Below, piece after piece: positions 47,960 to 59,984 of a stretch of 64,000 bases of DNA. The stretch lies in contig WPIO01000089.1 of NCBI GenBank assembly GCA_009760855.2, forward strand, positions 1,446,001 to 1,510,000, given 5' to 3'. Position 1 is the first letter of the stretch. Every line of letters starts with the position of its first letter. The notes under the pieces were generated by a model. That model saw nothing but the letters and a program-made list of their open reading frames with translations. It was not told the DNA's origin and ran no database searches. The stretch comes from Cristatella mucedo. Taxonomy: Eukaryota; Bryozoa; Phylactolaemata; Cristatellidae. The translations under genes were made by a program, and so were the position numbers.

Positions 47960-49080
47960 CGAGGCGAGCGAGCCGCGGCCGCCATCAATCGGCTTGCCAC
48001 TCGGCGGCGGCGGGCCAGCGAGAGCGCTGGCGTTCTAGCTGCGCGTGCGGAGTTGCTCCTCAACCCTCCCTCGCGGCATAGGCTGTAACCTGCTATCACG
48101 TAAACCGACGGCGATGACGCAGATGCCCTGCGGCGAAGAATGCCATTCGCCGCAGCAGGTGTCGCTCGGTATCCTAAAGGAATTCGACGACGCGCTCGCT
48201 ATGCATTCTTTCGCTAGCTCCGTCGCCGCACGTCTCAGCCGGCGTCATTCTGAGCGTAGTCGAGCAGGAGGGCGCTGCTCGGTGCTGCCGAGCTGCTTCC
48301 GGTGCTGGTCCATTCCGGCTGCCCTCTCGGACCGGAAGTCCGCTGCCCACCTGGGCTCGCGCTAGCGGCCCCTAAGCAGCCGTGCCGGAAAGCGCACGAA
48401 ACAACTAGATTCGAAACGCTGCTCACATTTCGTTGACTCAGCACGTCACCGCCCCTCCCTCGCGTGCTCTTAAGAGGTCCTGTCGCCTCGGCGTGACCGA
48501 GAGCTTTAGGGCGCAGCTGAGAGCGGCCGTCGTGGAGCGGATACCGCGCGCGTGCAGAGCGCCTGCCTGCGGTCAGCATGCGGCGCGCGTGCAGCATGTC
48601 CGCCTGCGCGTGAGCGTGTCCGATTGCTGAGTGCCTCTAGACTTTATCGTTCTCTACGCTTTGCATGAAAAAAGGCCTTAGTTCCATTCGCGTCTTTCGC
48701 AGCGCCGTCCTGCGACGACCGCGGTCGGCGCCCCGGGAGCCCGTTGCGATGGATGCCATCGCCCCGCGCTCGGCTGAGCGAGAGAGGTCAGAAAGGTAAG
48801 CAGTTCACATTGACCTTCTTCCTCAATAACTCCGCTGCGTAGCCTGCTCTCGTTGCTGTTTCCAGAGTCGCGGAGACGGCCGCTGTCGCAGGCGCAGAGA
48901 GTGTCGTTGAAGCGAAGCTCGCTTTCTCGACGAGCAGACCGCGTCGGCTTACCTTCGTCGGCTCCTCCTCCTGGATGCGCCGGCGCTGGCGATGACGCAA
49001 ACCCCAGAGCCGAACGAAGATGTGGGGGACGCCTCAGCCGAGGATATTTCGGCTCTGGACGTTTCGGCTCCATAAGTTGC
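47960..49080 (+). promoter_or_regulatory. CpG-rich patch, candidate promoter/first exon
   Basis: CpG-dense for about 1.1 kb and sharply bounded. A plausible plus-strand first coding exon (48749-48795) with a good donor lies inside it. No TATA box or initiator can be asserted. Confidence 0.4.
48749..48795 (+). CDS. Candidate first coding exon (hypothetical)
   Basis: An ATG in a favourable context (GCGATGG) opens 15 codons plus two bases (begins MDAIAPRSAERERSE) and runs straight into a strong donor, AAAGGTAAGCAG. I do not recognise the peptide and cannot find the next exon. It is proposed only from the start-donor pairing inside a CpG-rich patch. Confidence 0.22.
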
Positions 49081-50663
49081 CGTGTTAGGCGCGCAGACGG
49101 ACGAGCCTCGCAGTGTGATTTGTACTTTCCATTACGGTTTGAGCATTCATAGAGCTCCGTTTAGACACTTCCGAAACGAATACAGTAGGGTTTCTTAAAC
49201 AAAAGTCGTTCCTCGGTGGCTGAAAGACTTAGGTTACCGCAGTCAAAAGTTAGAGAAGGCCAATGCGCTACCAATAAGAACCTTTTAAGATTGCATGGCC
49301 TTTCAATTGGGACTATCAAAGCCCATTCCAGAGCCGACACGACTCAGCCTACTAGCAGAGCCAACTTTGAAGGTGAGCCGTGCACTTATTTTATAGTTTT
49401 TGTTATTTCTATTACGTGCAACTCAGTAGAGCGCATGTTGGAAGTTATCATGTGCTCCTCCCCAATTGCCATTTTGGCCTCAGTCCGACTGGCCTCAGGA
49501 CGTCAGCCAACTGTATCTTCGCATTTTAAAATTACACAAATCAAACCCCGAACGACGTATGCACACACGTCCCAATCGTACACTTGGTCGCGAATAAAGC
49601 CATCGTCCATCTACGGGTCAGCTGTTAATTGTTTGAATCGCTCGAGCGATAGCTGAGCGCTTGTGAGCGAGGGTGAGCAACTCTAGCTGATCGACTAGTT
49701 TGCGGCAACCCGAGACCCCCTTAGGTTCCCTGCTTCAAAAAGCGTCAAATACTAACTCTCGTGCGCCGACAATCTCCTGCGACAAAGAGGAAATGAGGGA
49801 TGCAACAAAGGACATGACCAGTCGAGGAATTCGCTTGCAAACGAGCGGCCGCATTAGCGATGCTTAATTTGATTTCTTAATCCCAAATTCGAAGGGAAGA
49901 CAGACAGAAACGACGACCGAGTAGCGATCTGCAAAGAGCAAGGTAAAGTAACAAGAGTAAAGCAACATGTGAAGCACGTCTGTATTGTTGCGCAGTGTCA
50001 AAGCCTTATATGTTATGACTGTTACTCAAAATTTGGATCTGCATTTGTGGTACCATTTCTACTCTGAAAGTAGGAGGCAAAGCATTGTAAATGTTGTCGA
50101 TTTTATGAACTATCTCGCAAACCTTATCGAGGGTCAGCTGGGGACCAGCTTGATGACAGCTCTCGGCTGCCCCCTGGAGAGCGAAATCTTGCAGTGGACT
50201 GGCCCGGTTAGAACCAGGAACTTGGTGCAATCCACAGTTCACATTTAGTTCTGGAATGAAAGCGAATGTGACTAGTACAGCAGGCCACTGCACGAGATTT
50301 CGCATATGCAATGACCTGGAGTTTTCGGAATACGCTCGAAGCAAAGTGCTCGGATGTGCAGTTGGAATTGATGCTCAGCACTGCTAGTTCCCGGTAGATT
50401 TGTGGCGAATTTGCAGTCGTGCCTCGATTCTTGGAAGACCATTTGATTGCGGATATGCCTGCAAAATGATGCGAAACATTTTTTGGGTGCTATACTCAAA
50501 GCATTGTATACTGTGTAATATGCAATCCAAATTGGAGCTTCGCACAGATGATTTCCGGTAGATTGTCGAGGACAATGGTTCGCAATGGTCTGGAGTAATT
50601 CCTAAAATTCTATTCTGAAGGCCATTGAAAAATCGTGGTCTTTCTTGCGTTCATAGTAATACA
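49081..50663. other. No gene assigned
   Basis: Frames at 49216-49656 (plus) and 50006-50344 (minus) show no recognisable domain. I consider them chance frames but cannot exclude exons. Confidence 0.35.
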
Positions 50664-51190
50664 TGCATACAACACCTTCAGAGAGCTTAAACTCTTTCTT
50701 GGCACTTTACAAATGCTGTAAAAGAAGCATTATCAAACAATTAGTGGTAGCATGCACATTGTCAAGCAAGCGTAACATTGTTAGTGGCGACAAGCACAGC
50801 AACAACATATAAAATATGGTCAGTGGTGGCATGCACAGTATTTACACACAGAACGAAAAAACACAGGACGAATCGCAGGAACCCACTGAAAATACTCTGA
50901 AAAACATGTGTGTTTTAAGATTGTTTATTAATATAATCCAGTCAGGGGGTTTCTTGACGTCAGTCGGGTGTGAGTTCCAGGTTTTGGGAGCATACGAACT
51001 AAAGGCGCTGTCTCCAAAGGATTCAAGCTTCGTACGAGGTATAGTTTAACAATTTGAGTCAGAAAAGCGCCCGGTACGATGCCTAGTCTGGTGTTGGAAT
51101 AGTTCTGATAAACATGATGAAGCCAGAGAACCAAGGCTCTAAAAGTCAGTGACAGAAACTTGAAGTTGTTGTGCTGCTTGATTGGAATGA
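50664..51190 (-). mobile_element. LINE family 1 3' fragment, decayed
   Basis: Minus strand: the damaged terminal hairpin is at about 50668-50712. The 3' UTR follows, with the CATGCACA-type repeats, then the ORF end (the KALSPKDS/FVRG complement region at 50980-51050). A frame at 50928-51134 covers the last part out of register. The (ATT)n tail is lost. Confidence 0.75.
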
Positions 51191-51721
51191 TAACAGCCCC
51201 TTACCTTCATCTTGCATAGCCATGATGCAATCAACTACTAAGGCAGTTCGGTCGTTGAAAGCTGCTATAAACTAGCTTATCGAGGAATGCGTATCGTCAC
51301 AGATAACGTCACCGGAAATCGAATGCTTATATAAGAGGTATGCAGAACTGCACAATGCTTGCCGTGGCTGTGCTAGTAATCGTGGACTTGCGTCTCACGA
51401 GAACAATGTAATGAGCGCGTGCTTTGCCCAGTTTCTGCACGTGCTTGCCCGCCGAGCTCGGCGAGGACTCGGCAAGAACTCCGCCAGGGAGCCCCCAGTG
51501 ACGCAGTGATACACTTTGTCGCTCGAGAACTCATCCAACGTCGCAATGAGCGACGCAAATACGCATGTACGCGCGACCATGTACATACGCATCGATCCGA
51601 GCGTCTCCAGGGGCTCGTAGAACGTTCTAGATAAAACCCATTTCCAGTCTCTCATTCTTTGAAGTAAACAGCGTTACGAATGAGCTGCTAATTTACTCTG
51701 ACTTAGCGCTAACTGGTTGCT
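51191..51721. other. No recognised gene
   Basis: Nothing supportable. Confidence 0.4.
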
Positions 51722-52339
<618 letters not shown>

Positions 52340-52859
52340 GGCATCGACATCATCTGTCTAACTGCGCTTGTAAGCGTATATCTATGCACTAGTCGTGCTG
52401 GTGATTGTCCATTGCACATAGTGTGCCCACGCTGCCCTGCGCTAGCTGCGAGGAGTGGCCAGCAAGAGCTGCACACTTTAAAGAGTTGTGTATCTGCCCC
52501 TGAGCTTAATCAGCTTGCAGCCACTTGAAATGTGGCAATAGAGTTTGTGGAATCAGTAATCCTTATTCTGAAGTCATGCCAATAACTGCAGTTTTGCCCC
52601 TCCCCCCGAACTGTTGCCATGATTATATTGAGAATGCAGTACTGAGTAAACAACATTAATAAACACAGGGTCATAAAGAAGACTCCAATAAGAGCAGGGC
52701 AACGCAATTCGATTATCAGTCCAGAAAGTCTAGCGAGCGAGTCCAACATTGACTAAGAAGAAAGTTATTTATTGGCTCAAGATGAGATATGAATAATTGC
52801 ACAGACGGAGAGTGGCATCTCTTTAAACAGCTCGCACTGAGCTAGCTCGTCTGAGTCCT

Positions 52860-53040
52860 TCATCCAGTGGATGAGGTAATGAAGGTGAGTCTTGCATAGC
52901 ACTAGAGTACCCCTCACACCTTGCATTTCACTTTCGCCCGACATAGATGGAATATATCTCGCTGGTCGAGATCAGAGTTTCGAACGCCGGCACCGAATGC
53001 ATGCATCTATTTAAGTGCCCCGCTCTATCAGGAAATTGTC
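52860..53040 (-). mobile_element. Possible tRNA-derived SINE (third type)
   Basis: Minus strand: CTGATAGAGCGGGGCACTTA resembles box A and GGCGTTCGAAACTC resembles box B at a tRNA-like distance of about 35 bp. The following sequence is not similar to the SINE A or B bodies. A single copy, so family status is unproven; it could be a tRNA pseudogene. Confidence 0.4.
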
Positions 53041-53299
53041 TCATTAAGAGGAAGCTTTGTGTTTTACCATGACCCTCATTGAACTAGAGATCGTGACATG
53101 TGTCGGTGTAATGTATCTGTAATTTATTGTATCGTATTTAATATATTGCACTGTATGTTGCTGTATAATAATCTCATGCAATGCAAGCACTTTGATACCG
53201 ATACCCAGAGTCATTACACAGAGTTGTTGCACATGTGTACATGCACGAATATGCATGCACAACTGTTCTAATTGCATTTCTGAGTTTTTTTACTTTCTC

Positions 53300-54350
53300 C
53301 ATGCATCGTATCTCTGTCTGTAACCACCAAAAACCACACGTACTAAGTGGGTACTATGCAGGAGAGTTTTGCATAGCCCACTCAAAGCCGTAACCGCTTT
53401 TGATAGCCAACGATCTTAATCTCACGCAGCAAAGAGACAGTGAGAAGCGCAGCTGAGTTAGCAGGGCAGTTGAGAATGTGAGTAGCATGGATGAAGCAGC
53501 CCAGGAAGGCTAGAAAAGTTGTGCCACAGTCCGCAGCAAGACAATAGATGTCGTTTCCTAAGAATTGTGGAAGTGAATTGCACAGTCGAGGACATGAAGA
53601 GCAAAAGCTTCTGTTGCCAACGGCCCTTAAGCATAGGAATAGAACAGCCTATTACATGACTAGAGGACCTGAGACCACGAGGAGGCTGAAACTGGTGCAG
53701 CAGGTGACTAAGGTTTGAAGGAGCCAAGCCATGGTAGGCCTTGTTGGTCGGCGTAAGAACTTTAATCTGTCTCTGGTGATCAACCGGGAGCCATCGCAGC
53801 TCCTTCAGCAACGGAGACACACGTGTGAACCAATGGTACTAGTTAACCACCCGTGCAGCCAGTGGCGGAACGAGTATTTTCATTTGGGGAAAAACCTGCA
53901 CAAGGGCGAGACCCGAATAATTTTCATGTAGGCATGGCTGCACGGCCAATTCATGAACAATTGTAGCTCAAAAACTCCAATTGTTTATTCAACACAAACT
54001 CGGCGGTCGCTCATCGAGTGGAATTAAGACATGATGTCGTCTTTATGAAGGTCGGTTCGCACAGGAATAGGGGTGGCCCAGGTCGCTACCGTGATATAGG
54101 GGGGAGCAAGTCCCGCCTGCCCCCTCAGGCTCCGCCTCTGCTTGTAGCCACATTCATCGCCAATTGCAGTGGCGTAAGAGGGCTTATTTGGTAGCGCAGC
54201 CTAATGGAATTGAAAAAATCCAGCCTAGACAGAACCAGAGAGCAAGTTTAATTGTGATGAAACCGCAGATGCTGACAGGCCTAATCTTAGAAAGGCAACG
54301 GATGCGATGGCTAGCTTGTGTAGTACTGTTTTCTTAATGAAACTTTAAAA
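53300..54350 (-). mobile_element. LINE family 2 copy, decayed, interrupted by a MITE
   Basis: Minus strand: 3' hairpin and UTR at 53310-53460, C-terminal region at 53460-53850 (SPLLKELRWLP, LTPTNKAYHGLAPSNLSHLL), then a 281-bp insertion at 53860-54140. The thumb region resumes at 54141 and runs to about 54350. Frameshifts and stops throughout. Confidence 0.8.
53860..54140. mobile_element. hAT-like MITE, 281 bp
   Basis: Terminal inverted repeats CAGTGGCGGAACG (53860) and, at the right end on the opposite strand, CAGAGGCGGAGCC (54140 inward). Flanking 8-mers CGTGCAGC (53852-53859) and CTTGTAGC (54141-54148) match at 6 of 8 positions, consistent with a worn 8-bp target duplication. Host LINE sequence is continuous when the insert is removed. 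No ORF; CAGTG-type ends and 8-bp duplications are typical of hAT elements. Confidence 0.7.
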
Positions 54351-54539
54351 ATGTAGGCATTTGCCTCCCTTTTCTCAGCGTATGTGATATCAATACCCAC
54401 TGGAATAACTTAGCTGACCCGATGAGTTCGAAAACATACTTTCCCTATCTGGGTCTCTCTGCTTCCGAGCTCATATTCTAGTATCTATAAATATAAAGTG
54501 CTGTCCAATTGATCAAAATTGTCTGTTATTTGCTCCTGG

Positions 54540-54668
54540 ATCTTACCCAAGGGCTAGGGGCTCGCTCTTTACCGCTCACGTGTTCGGTTCAAGTACTTCA
54601 CTCGGCGACTTTGTATTGCCCACTGCAAGCAGCGGTGATAGCCATTTAGGCTCTTCTGCCACAATGTG
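54540..54668 (+). mobile_element. SINE B copy (tRNA-derived)
   Basis: Plus strand: TCTTACCCAAGGGCTAGGGG (box A), TGTTCGGTTCAAGTACTTC (box B), then GCCCACTGCAAGCAGCGGTG, ATAGCCATTTAGGCTCTTCT and GCCACAATG. The body is very close to 39605-39760. Confidence 0.8.
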
Positions 54669-55609
54669 ACACTCTTAAATCAGAAAACATCCACCCCTAT
54701 CGTCAATACTTTCAGCACATCTGATTGCAGATGGACTTCATTCTTCCTGGAGAATCTTTCTCTAAAGAAATACAAAATTGGCGTGTCAAGAAAAGAAAAC
54801 CTAAATGTCTCTTGCCATTTATACTGTCCGCACTTGCATTCTCTGCCTTTCTACATCGACTACCCCCTTGATATCATGGTATAAATCGAAAATGGCCAAA
54901 GTCCAGGATGATTTTGTGCCTTTAACTGATTGGATATTCCATCAAAACACGATGCCATTTGTTCGAGGCTGAGATAAGAAGAAAGCAAAGAGGACTAGCG
55001 ACTCGAGAAGGCCCCAAAAACTCGGGACTCGCTGCCCATCGCTTAGCATTTGAGAATTTATTTGCTCTCGTCAATCCGTTTTAGTGAAGACTAACTTCAA
55101 TTTTTATTAAAAATGAGTGAAATGATAACTCTAGAACCTTTAAAAAATGCTCATGTCCACCACAAACCGTCCTCTTAGCCTCATACAAGCAGGAACACTG
55201 CACAGTAATCCCCGTAGCAGCATAGCAGAGCGTTTTCCCGAATTCTTTCGAAGGTTGGATTGAGCAGAGAAGTGAAGCTGTTCCCTCATCGTGGTCCTTG
55301 CCGGACTGAGACTCCTAATCACCCAGCTCTCCTCTCTATCTCCTCTGTGACATCTGTCTCGATTGAAATCGTTGCTAAATTGTCTACGAAACTAAAAAAA
55401 ACACCAGCCCGCTAGACACTGTCCTAGTAGCTCTGCTCATGAGTTTCATTGACCATTTGATGCATGCAATAAAAATATTCTAAATATTTTCACTTCTATC
55501 CGAAACGTCTCAACCCATTCACATAAAACGACCGCCAGGCGACTAATTTAAAACGCACCATAGATCATTGGAATTTAAGTAAACTTTGTCAAATTTTCCT
55601 TCAGTCATC
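54669..55609. other. No recognised gene
   Basis: AT-rich, nothing supportable. Confidence 0.4.
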
Positions 55610-57000
55610 ATTACTGAGGACCACAGAGCGAGAAGTGGCCGAGCAACTAAACGATAGCATCAGTTCATAAGCTCTAACGATCGAGTTTCAACCTCAATTT
55701 AGAGCTAACTATTCCTCAGAAAGTGCTTCACCTCGGGTTCACAGTGACCTTCAGAAGAGTACTGATCAAGGTAACGCTTCCATGCTGGCTCTCCTAGATC
55801 AGTCAGCACCATTTAAGACTATTGACCACCAGATTCTTCTTGAGCACCTTTTCATACGTCTTGGTATTACTGGCATATTGCTAAACTGGGTTAGTTCCCT
55901 ACCCCACTGTGACATGTCAGAGTGCAAATGTAAATGGTTGGCGGTTATCTGGGAAGCCCTTAAAGCATGGGATTACTCATGAGGCACTCTTAAGCCCACT
56001 TTTTATTATCTTTACTCCCTCCCTGGCCAATGTACTCGCCAAATACAATCATGGCTTTTGTTTCCAAGTCAATGACTCCCAGTTCTACCTCTACTTCCAT
56101 CCATCTACGCTTTTATCCTCATCGGATTACTTCAAGTTCCTTTCTGCCAACAACAAAAACGATCACAATTGAATGCATGCCATCTTCCTGAAGCTTAACT
56201 ACAATAAAACTAACCTAATAGCTAAGGGCAAATCTAGCTCCAAACTAAAGTTGGAAGGCCTTAACCTGATCCGATTAAGTTCATTACAAGCCTGGATTGT
56301 GGATTGTCGACGTATGCACTCGGATGGCTAGTAATGTCTCGAAGCTCAGCACCAATCGGACCAACCCATGACTTATCGAAAACATAATGTCAGCCGCAAG
56401 TTGGAAGGCCTTGGGCCTTTACTCTCAATATTGGTTTATTTCACATCCCTCTCGGCGCGTCTATCTGCAATAAGGAATGGCTATTAAAAAATTCTTTGCA
56501 ATTGTGTGAACACATGTCTTTATCAATTTTGCCGGCCAACTTTCAGCTAAGGAACATCGCCAAAACGAGGACGTGCTTAGACAAGAATACAATTGAAAAA
56601 CTTGTCGATGCGTTTGTAACTGATAATGAAATCACTTTAATTCCCTTTATTCAGGACTTTCGGACTGCGGCCTTATTCGTCTGCAACTGGGGCAAAACTC
56701 TGCAGCTCCTCTGGGCTGTCGTCAACCACGTAGTGACCATATGCCGCCATTTTCGTGTCCGCTTCATTGGCTCACTGCCAAGCACCGAGTCGATTTCAAA
56801 ATCCTCCGTCTTGCTTATAGGTCGCTTCCCGCCCCCTGCTCGCACAAGCCTAAATATCTGATTGGTTTGCTTCTTCAGTGCGTTCTCACACCACCCACTT
56901 CTCAGCATCGAGTCATCTCGCCGTCTTAACCATAAAATCGCATCATTTGATAGTAGAGCTAAAAAAGTAAGACGCGCCAAATATTCCGGAGCTTGCTTCC
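55610..57000 (+). mobile_element. Third, highly decayed LINE (CR1/L2-like)
   Basis: Plus strand, frameshifted pieces in order: ALLDQSAPFKTIDHQILLEH (motif A, from DLSAAFDTIDH), RLGITGILLNW, ALLSPLFIIFTPSLANVLAK (after motif B) and FCFQVNDSQFYLYF (YADD degraded to QVND). Then a thumb piece, LRNIAKTRTCLDKNTIEKLV, and LHWLTAKHRVDFKILRLAYR. It resembles family 1 in order but is much more diverged, so either a separate family or a very old copy. Confidence 0.75.
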
Positions 57001-57269
57001 GGCTAAGGTCACAACCTTCAATGTCCATGTATCTGTAATCCCAGGATCTCACTGAACGTACCACCTCTGTGCCACCCCGGTGCTCCAATCCTGTCTTCAC
57101 CTTCGTTAGCATTCGACACGGGAGTGCAGTGGGGCCAACAAGGGAGCTGCGGTAGCTGCGGCCATGCAAGAGGGTTTCTCCCTACCCTATATACAGAGGG
57201 CCGGCCTTTTCTGGTTCGTTATGACTCCTAGTTCAACATGCGTAGAGGTCACTGTTGAATAGTTGGAGG

Positions 57270-57317
57270 AAAGAACGACTAAAGGCCTTGCGTGTAATGG
57301 GCCTTTAGTCGTTCTTT
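57270..57317. repeat. Perfect 18-bp hairpin with 12-base loop
   Basis: Arms AAAGAACGACTAAAGGCC (57270-57287) and GGCCTTTAGTCGTTCTTT (57300-57317) are exact complements; loop TTGCGTGTAATG. Pairing does not extend outward. Not part of a recognised repeat family here. Confidence 0.9.
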
Positions 57318-57754
57318 AAAGCGACTGAGAGAAGTGAAAGCGTGGATTCTCGAAACCCGCTCTTCCAAAGCTTGGCACGCACACGTGTTCGGATATATCG
57401 TCGTCGTAGCCAAGCCCGTATCTGAGCCTATCCAATTGGGTTCGGGTATGGAATAAGGCGACAGAGTGATACACTGTAAGATAGATCATTGCTTCTAATG
57501 TTTCATGTTTGCCATCCCAACCTAGATAAGGAGACCAATTTAAGGAAGGCTTCACCAGTATCAATTTATCCAACGGCGTCCTTTTAACTCTACAATCGTC
57601 TGTTGATGATGTGCTCCAACGTCACGATGAGAGACAGAATGTAACGGTACGCTTTCACGGCTCTCAGTTTCTGTAATACGTCGAGGTTCACTGCTAGTGC
57701 ACTATTTCGACTCCTCCTTCATAAACCCTGCTCCCATGCTAAGGGCAAATGTAA
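57318..57754. other. No recognised gene
   Basis: Nothing supportable. Confidence 0.4.
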
Positions 57755-57905
57755 TTCATTTGTATAATTCATTTTTATAGCGCTCCAAGAGAACTTAATC
57801 TCTATTCAGGCGCTTCACAGATGCCTCCGGGCTCGAGCCCACGACCTCAGCCAGACCTTGGTCGGGGGCGAGCACCTTAACCGCTGGACCAAACCAGCTC
57901 GGCGC
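57755..57905 (-). mobile_element. SINE A copy (tRNA-derived, LINE family 1 tail)
   Basis: Minus strand: head GCTGGTTTGGTCCAGCGGTT then AAGGTGCTCGC (box A), and GTGGGCTCGAGCCC (box B, about 57831-57844). The tail GAAGCGCCTGAATAGAGATT then AAGTTCTCTTGGAGCGCTAT forms the same hairpin as LINE family 1. This is the cleanest copy of the family. Confidence 0.8.
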
Positions 57906-58159
57906 AATTAAAGTTCAGCTGGTGCATCCTGATTTTTTGCATCCTGGCAAGAGTTCGCTAACTAGCTATTTGCAGTTCTTTCAATCTGTGAATACAAGTA
58001 TTGCAAAACTCAATAGATCAGCTGGTCTGCTCCATCGCGAACTTCTAAGCGTCAATTAAAGAGAAACCCGTCCAATCCATACAGCTGGGAGGCTCGGCTG
58101 GACCGCTAGGCTGGCCCAGCTGAGAATGCATGCACACATCCTGAATCGGCCGTGGCGCA
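57906..58159. other. No recognised feature
   Basis: Short spacer between SINE A and a LINE family 2 copy. Confidence 0.4.
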
Positions 58160-59185
58160 ATTAAAGTGTTTTGAGATGATTACGGAGAGTATGAGACTTT
58201 AGTAAAGCATTCTGCCTTTCTACGATCGCTTTCAATCCGTCTTGTGTAGGGGACATGTTCTCATCCACCAGACCAGTCACCTCTGGAGTCCCTTAAGGGT
58301 CCTTCCTCGGTACTTTGCTGTTCTCTATTTATACTCAACCTCGCAGAAAAGCGATTCATTCCCATTGAATAGGCTATTCATTTTAAGCTGACGACACTCC
58401 GCTGTATTCGTCAGTTAAACCGTCGGAATCTGCTTCAGCGACTGATCAACTTAATGCTTGCCTTGCAGACATTCGTTTTTAGATTTTGGCAATTTCCTTA
58501 AGCTAACGACGATTAAACGGAACTACTGCTCATAGAGGCCCAAGTGGACGGCTAGGCTAGAAGGCTTTGCTCTTCTAAGAGGTGATGTTGTTGTGCAGCC
58601 GTCACCGCGTGCTCGGAATTTAGGTGTTGTCTTTGACAGCTGCCTAAAGTGTCTCTTTCGCTGAGAGAGCTGAGATGGATGGCTGCGTGATGATCAACAG
58701 ATACAGAGTAAAGTTCCTATGCTGCCCCACAAGGCTTGCCACTGCTTGGCTCCTTCGTGCCGAGCTTAACTGCTGCACCAATTTCGGCCTCATCGTATCC
58801 TCAGGTCCTATATGGACAATGAATGAGCTGTTTCATTCCTCCACTTAAAGACCGTTGGTGACAGAAGCATTTTCGCTGCAGGTCATAGACTGTGGAACTC
58901 ACTTCCACAATTCGTACGGAATGACAACTACTCTTCTGATGCCGACTATAGCTTATCCTTTCCAGCTGTCCTAAACTGTTACTTCCATGCTACTCATTAC
59001 CTCAACTGCTCTCATGACTCATGTGTGCTTCTCATTTTTTATTGTTTTTGCCTGAGATGAAGTCTGTTGGCTACCGAATTCTGACCGAAAGTCGCTTAGG
59101 CTGTGAGTGCGCTATACAAAACTCTCTTGGGTATTACCCACGTAGTCTTTGTGGCTTTGTAGGGTTACAGACGGAGATGCAATTC
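58160..59185 (+). mobile_element. LINE family 2 copy with internal deletion, decayed
   Basis: Plus strand: palm region (a GVP*GSFLGTLLFSIYTQP-like stretch at about 58270-58340, degraded YADD near 58385-58410). The text continues to about 58670, then jumps to the C-terminal domain (CHCLAPSCRAEL-like at 58738), so about 300 bp is missing. It ends with KSVGYRILTESRLGCECAIQ and the 3' hairpin at 59130-59172. Confidence 0.8.
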
Positions 59186-59984
59186 AATATGCCAAATATT
59201 GTATGCCAAAATGTTTGCATGCTAAGTCGGCCAGATTTAAGCAGATTTCGAGACCATATTCATTCCCGAATTTCAATCAGCAAGCGCTAGACATTTCATA
59301 AGATGCCATATTGGTAGCATACAAGTCGATTCACTCTGATGATTGAACCACTGTATGTTGCGGATAGCGCTGACAAACGCAGCCTCTCAGCTTCTTTCTA
59401 ATATACAGCTCAATGCAGTGGCTTAGCGTGTATTTGTTTTCATCAAGGTATGTACTTTCTTCGTAGCTGCTGTGCACTTGCTTCCAATTGGTCAATTATT
59501 GACCAATAATACGACGAATTTGGCACTTATCGTGCGGCTTGCTAGCTGCGCCTCGTGAAGCCTCCAGCATCCGCTGGATATGTCGCAAGAATCTTAGCAA
59601 GGATTAGCACCAGTTGCATTGGCTGTGTTTATAGCAAAGGACATTTGCACAATGCTTGGTAGTTCTAACAGATTAAAAGGAAATCAGCCGATTTGTAAAG
59701 TCTCATCGATGACAAGGTGGCAAGCAAACCAAAGTCAGCTATACTCAGTTAGCAATATATTGCAACCGGAAGGAATACAAGTTACTTCCAAGGGGTCATA
59801 AAGTGAATGCATCACATCGATGGGAGGCAAATCGTGGTGGCATTGTCACGTGACTATGGCGGCGAGGCCAGCTGCAGGCTTTATTGGTTAGTGCACTATT
59901 TTTTCTCATGATCCAAGCCTCAGCTTCTAAGTGTGGAGCTTCTACGCTGATAAGCCCCGACTGCGAGTACAATAAATTTCAACC
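59186..59984. other. No recognised gene
   Basis: Nothing supportable. Confidence 0.4.

Noticed and set aside
57831-57890. Functional tRNA gene
   Set aside because: Box A and B are tRNA-like but the arms do not form a convincing cloverleaf and the sequence recurs with a LINE tail, so it is a SINE.
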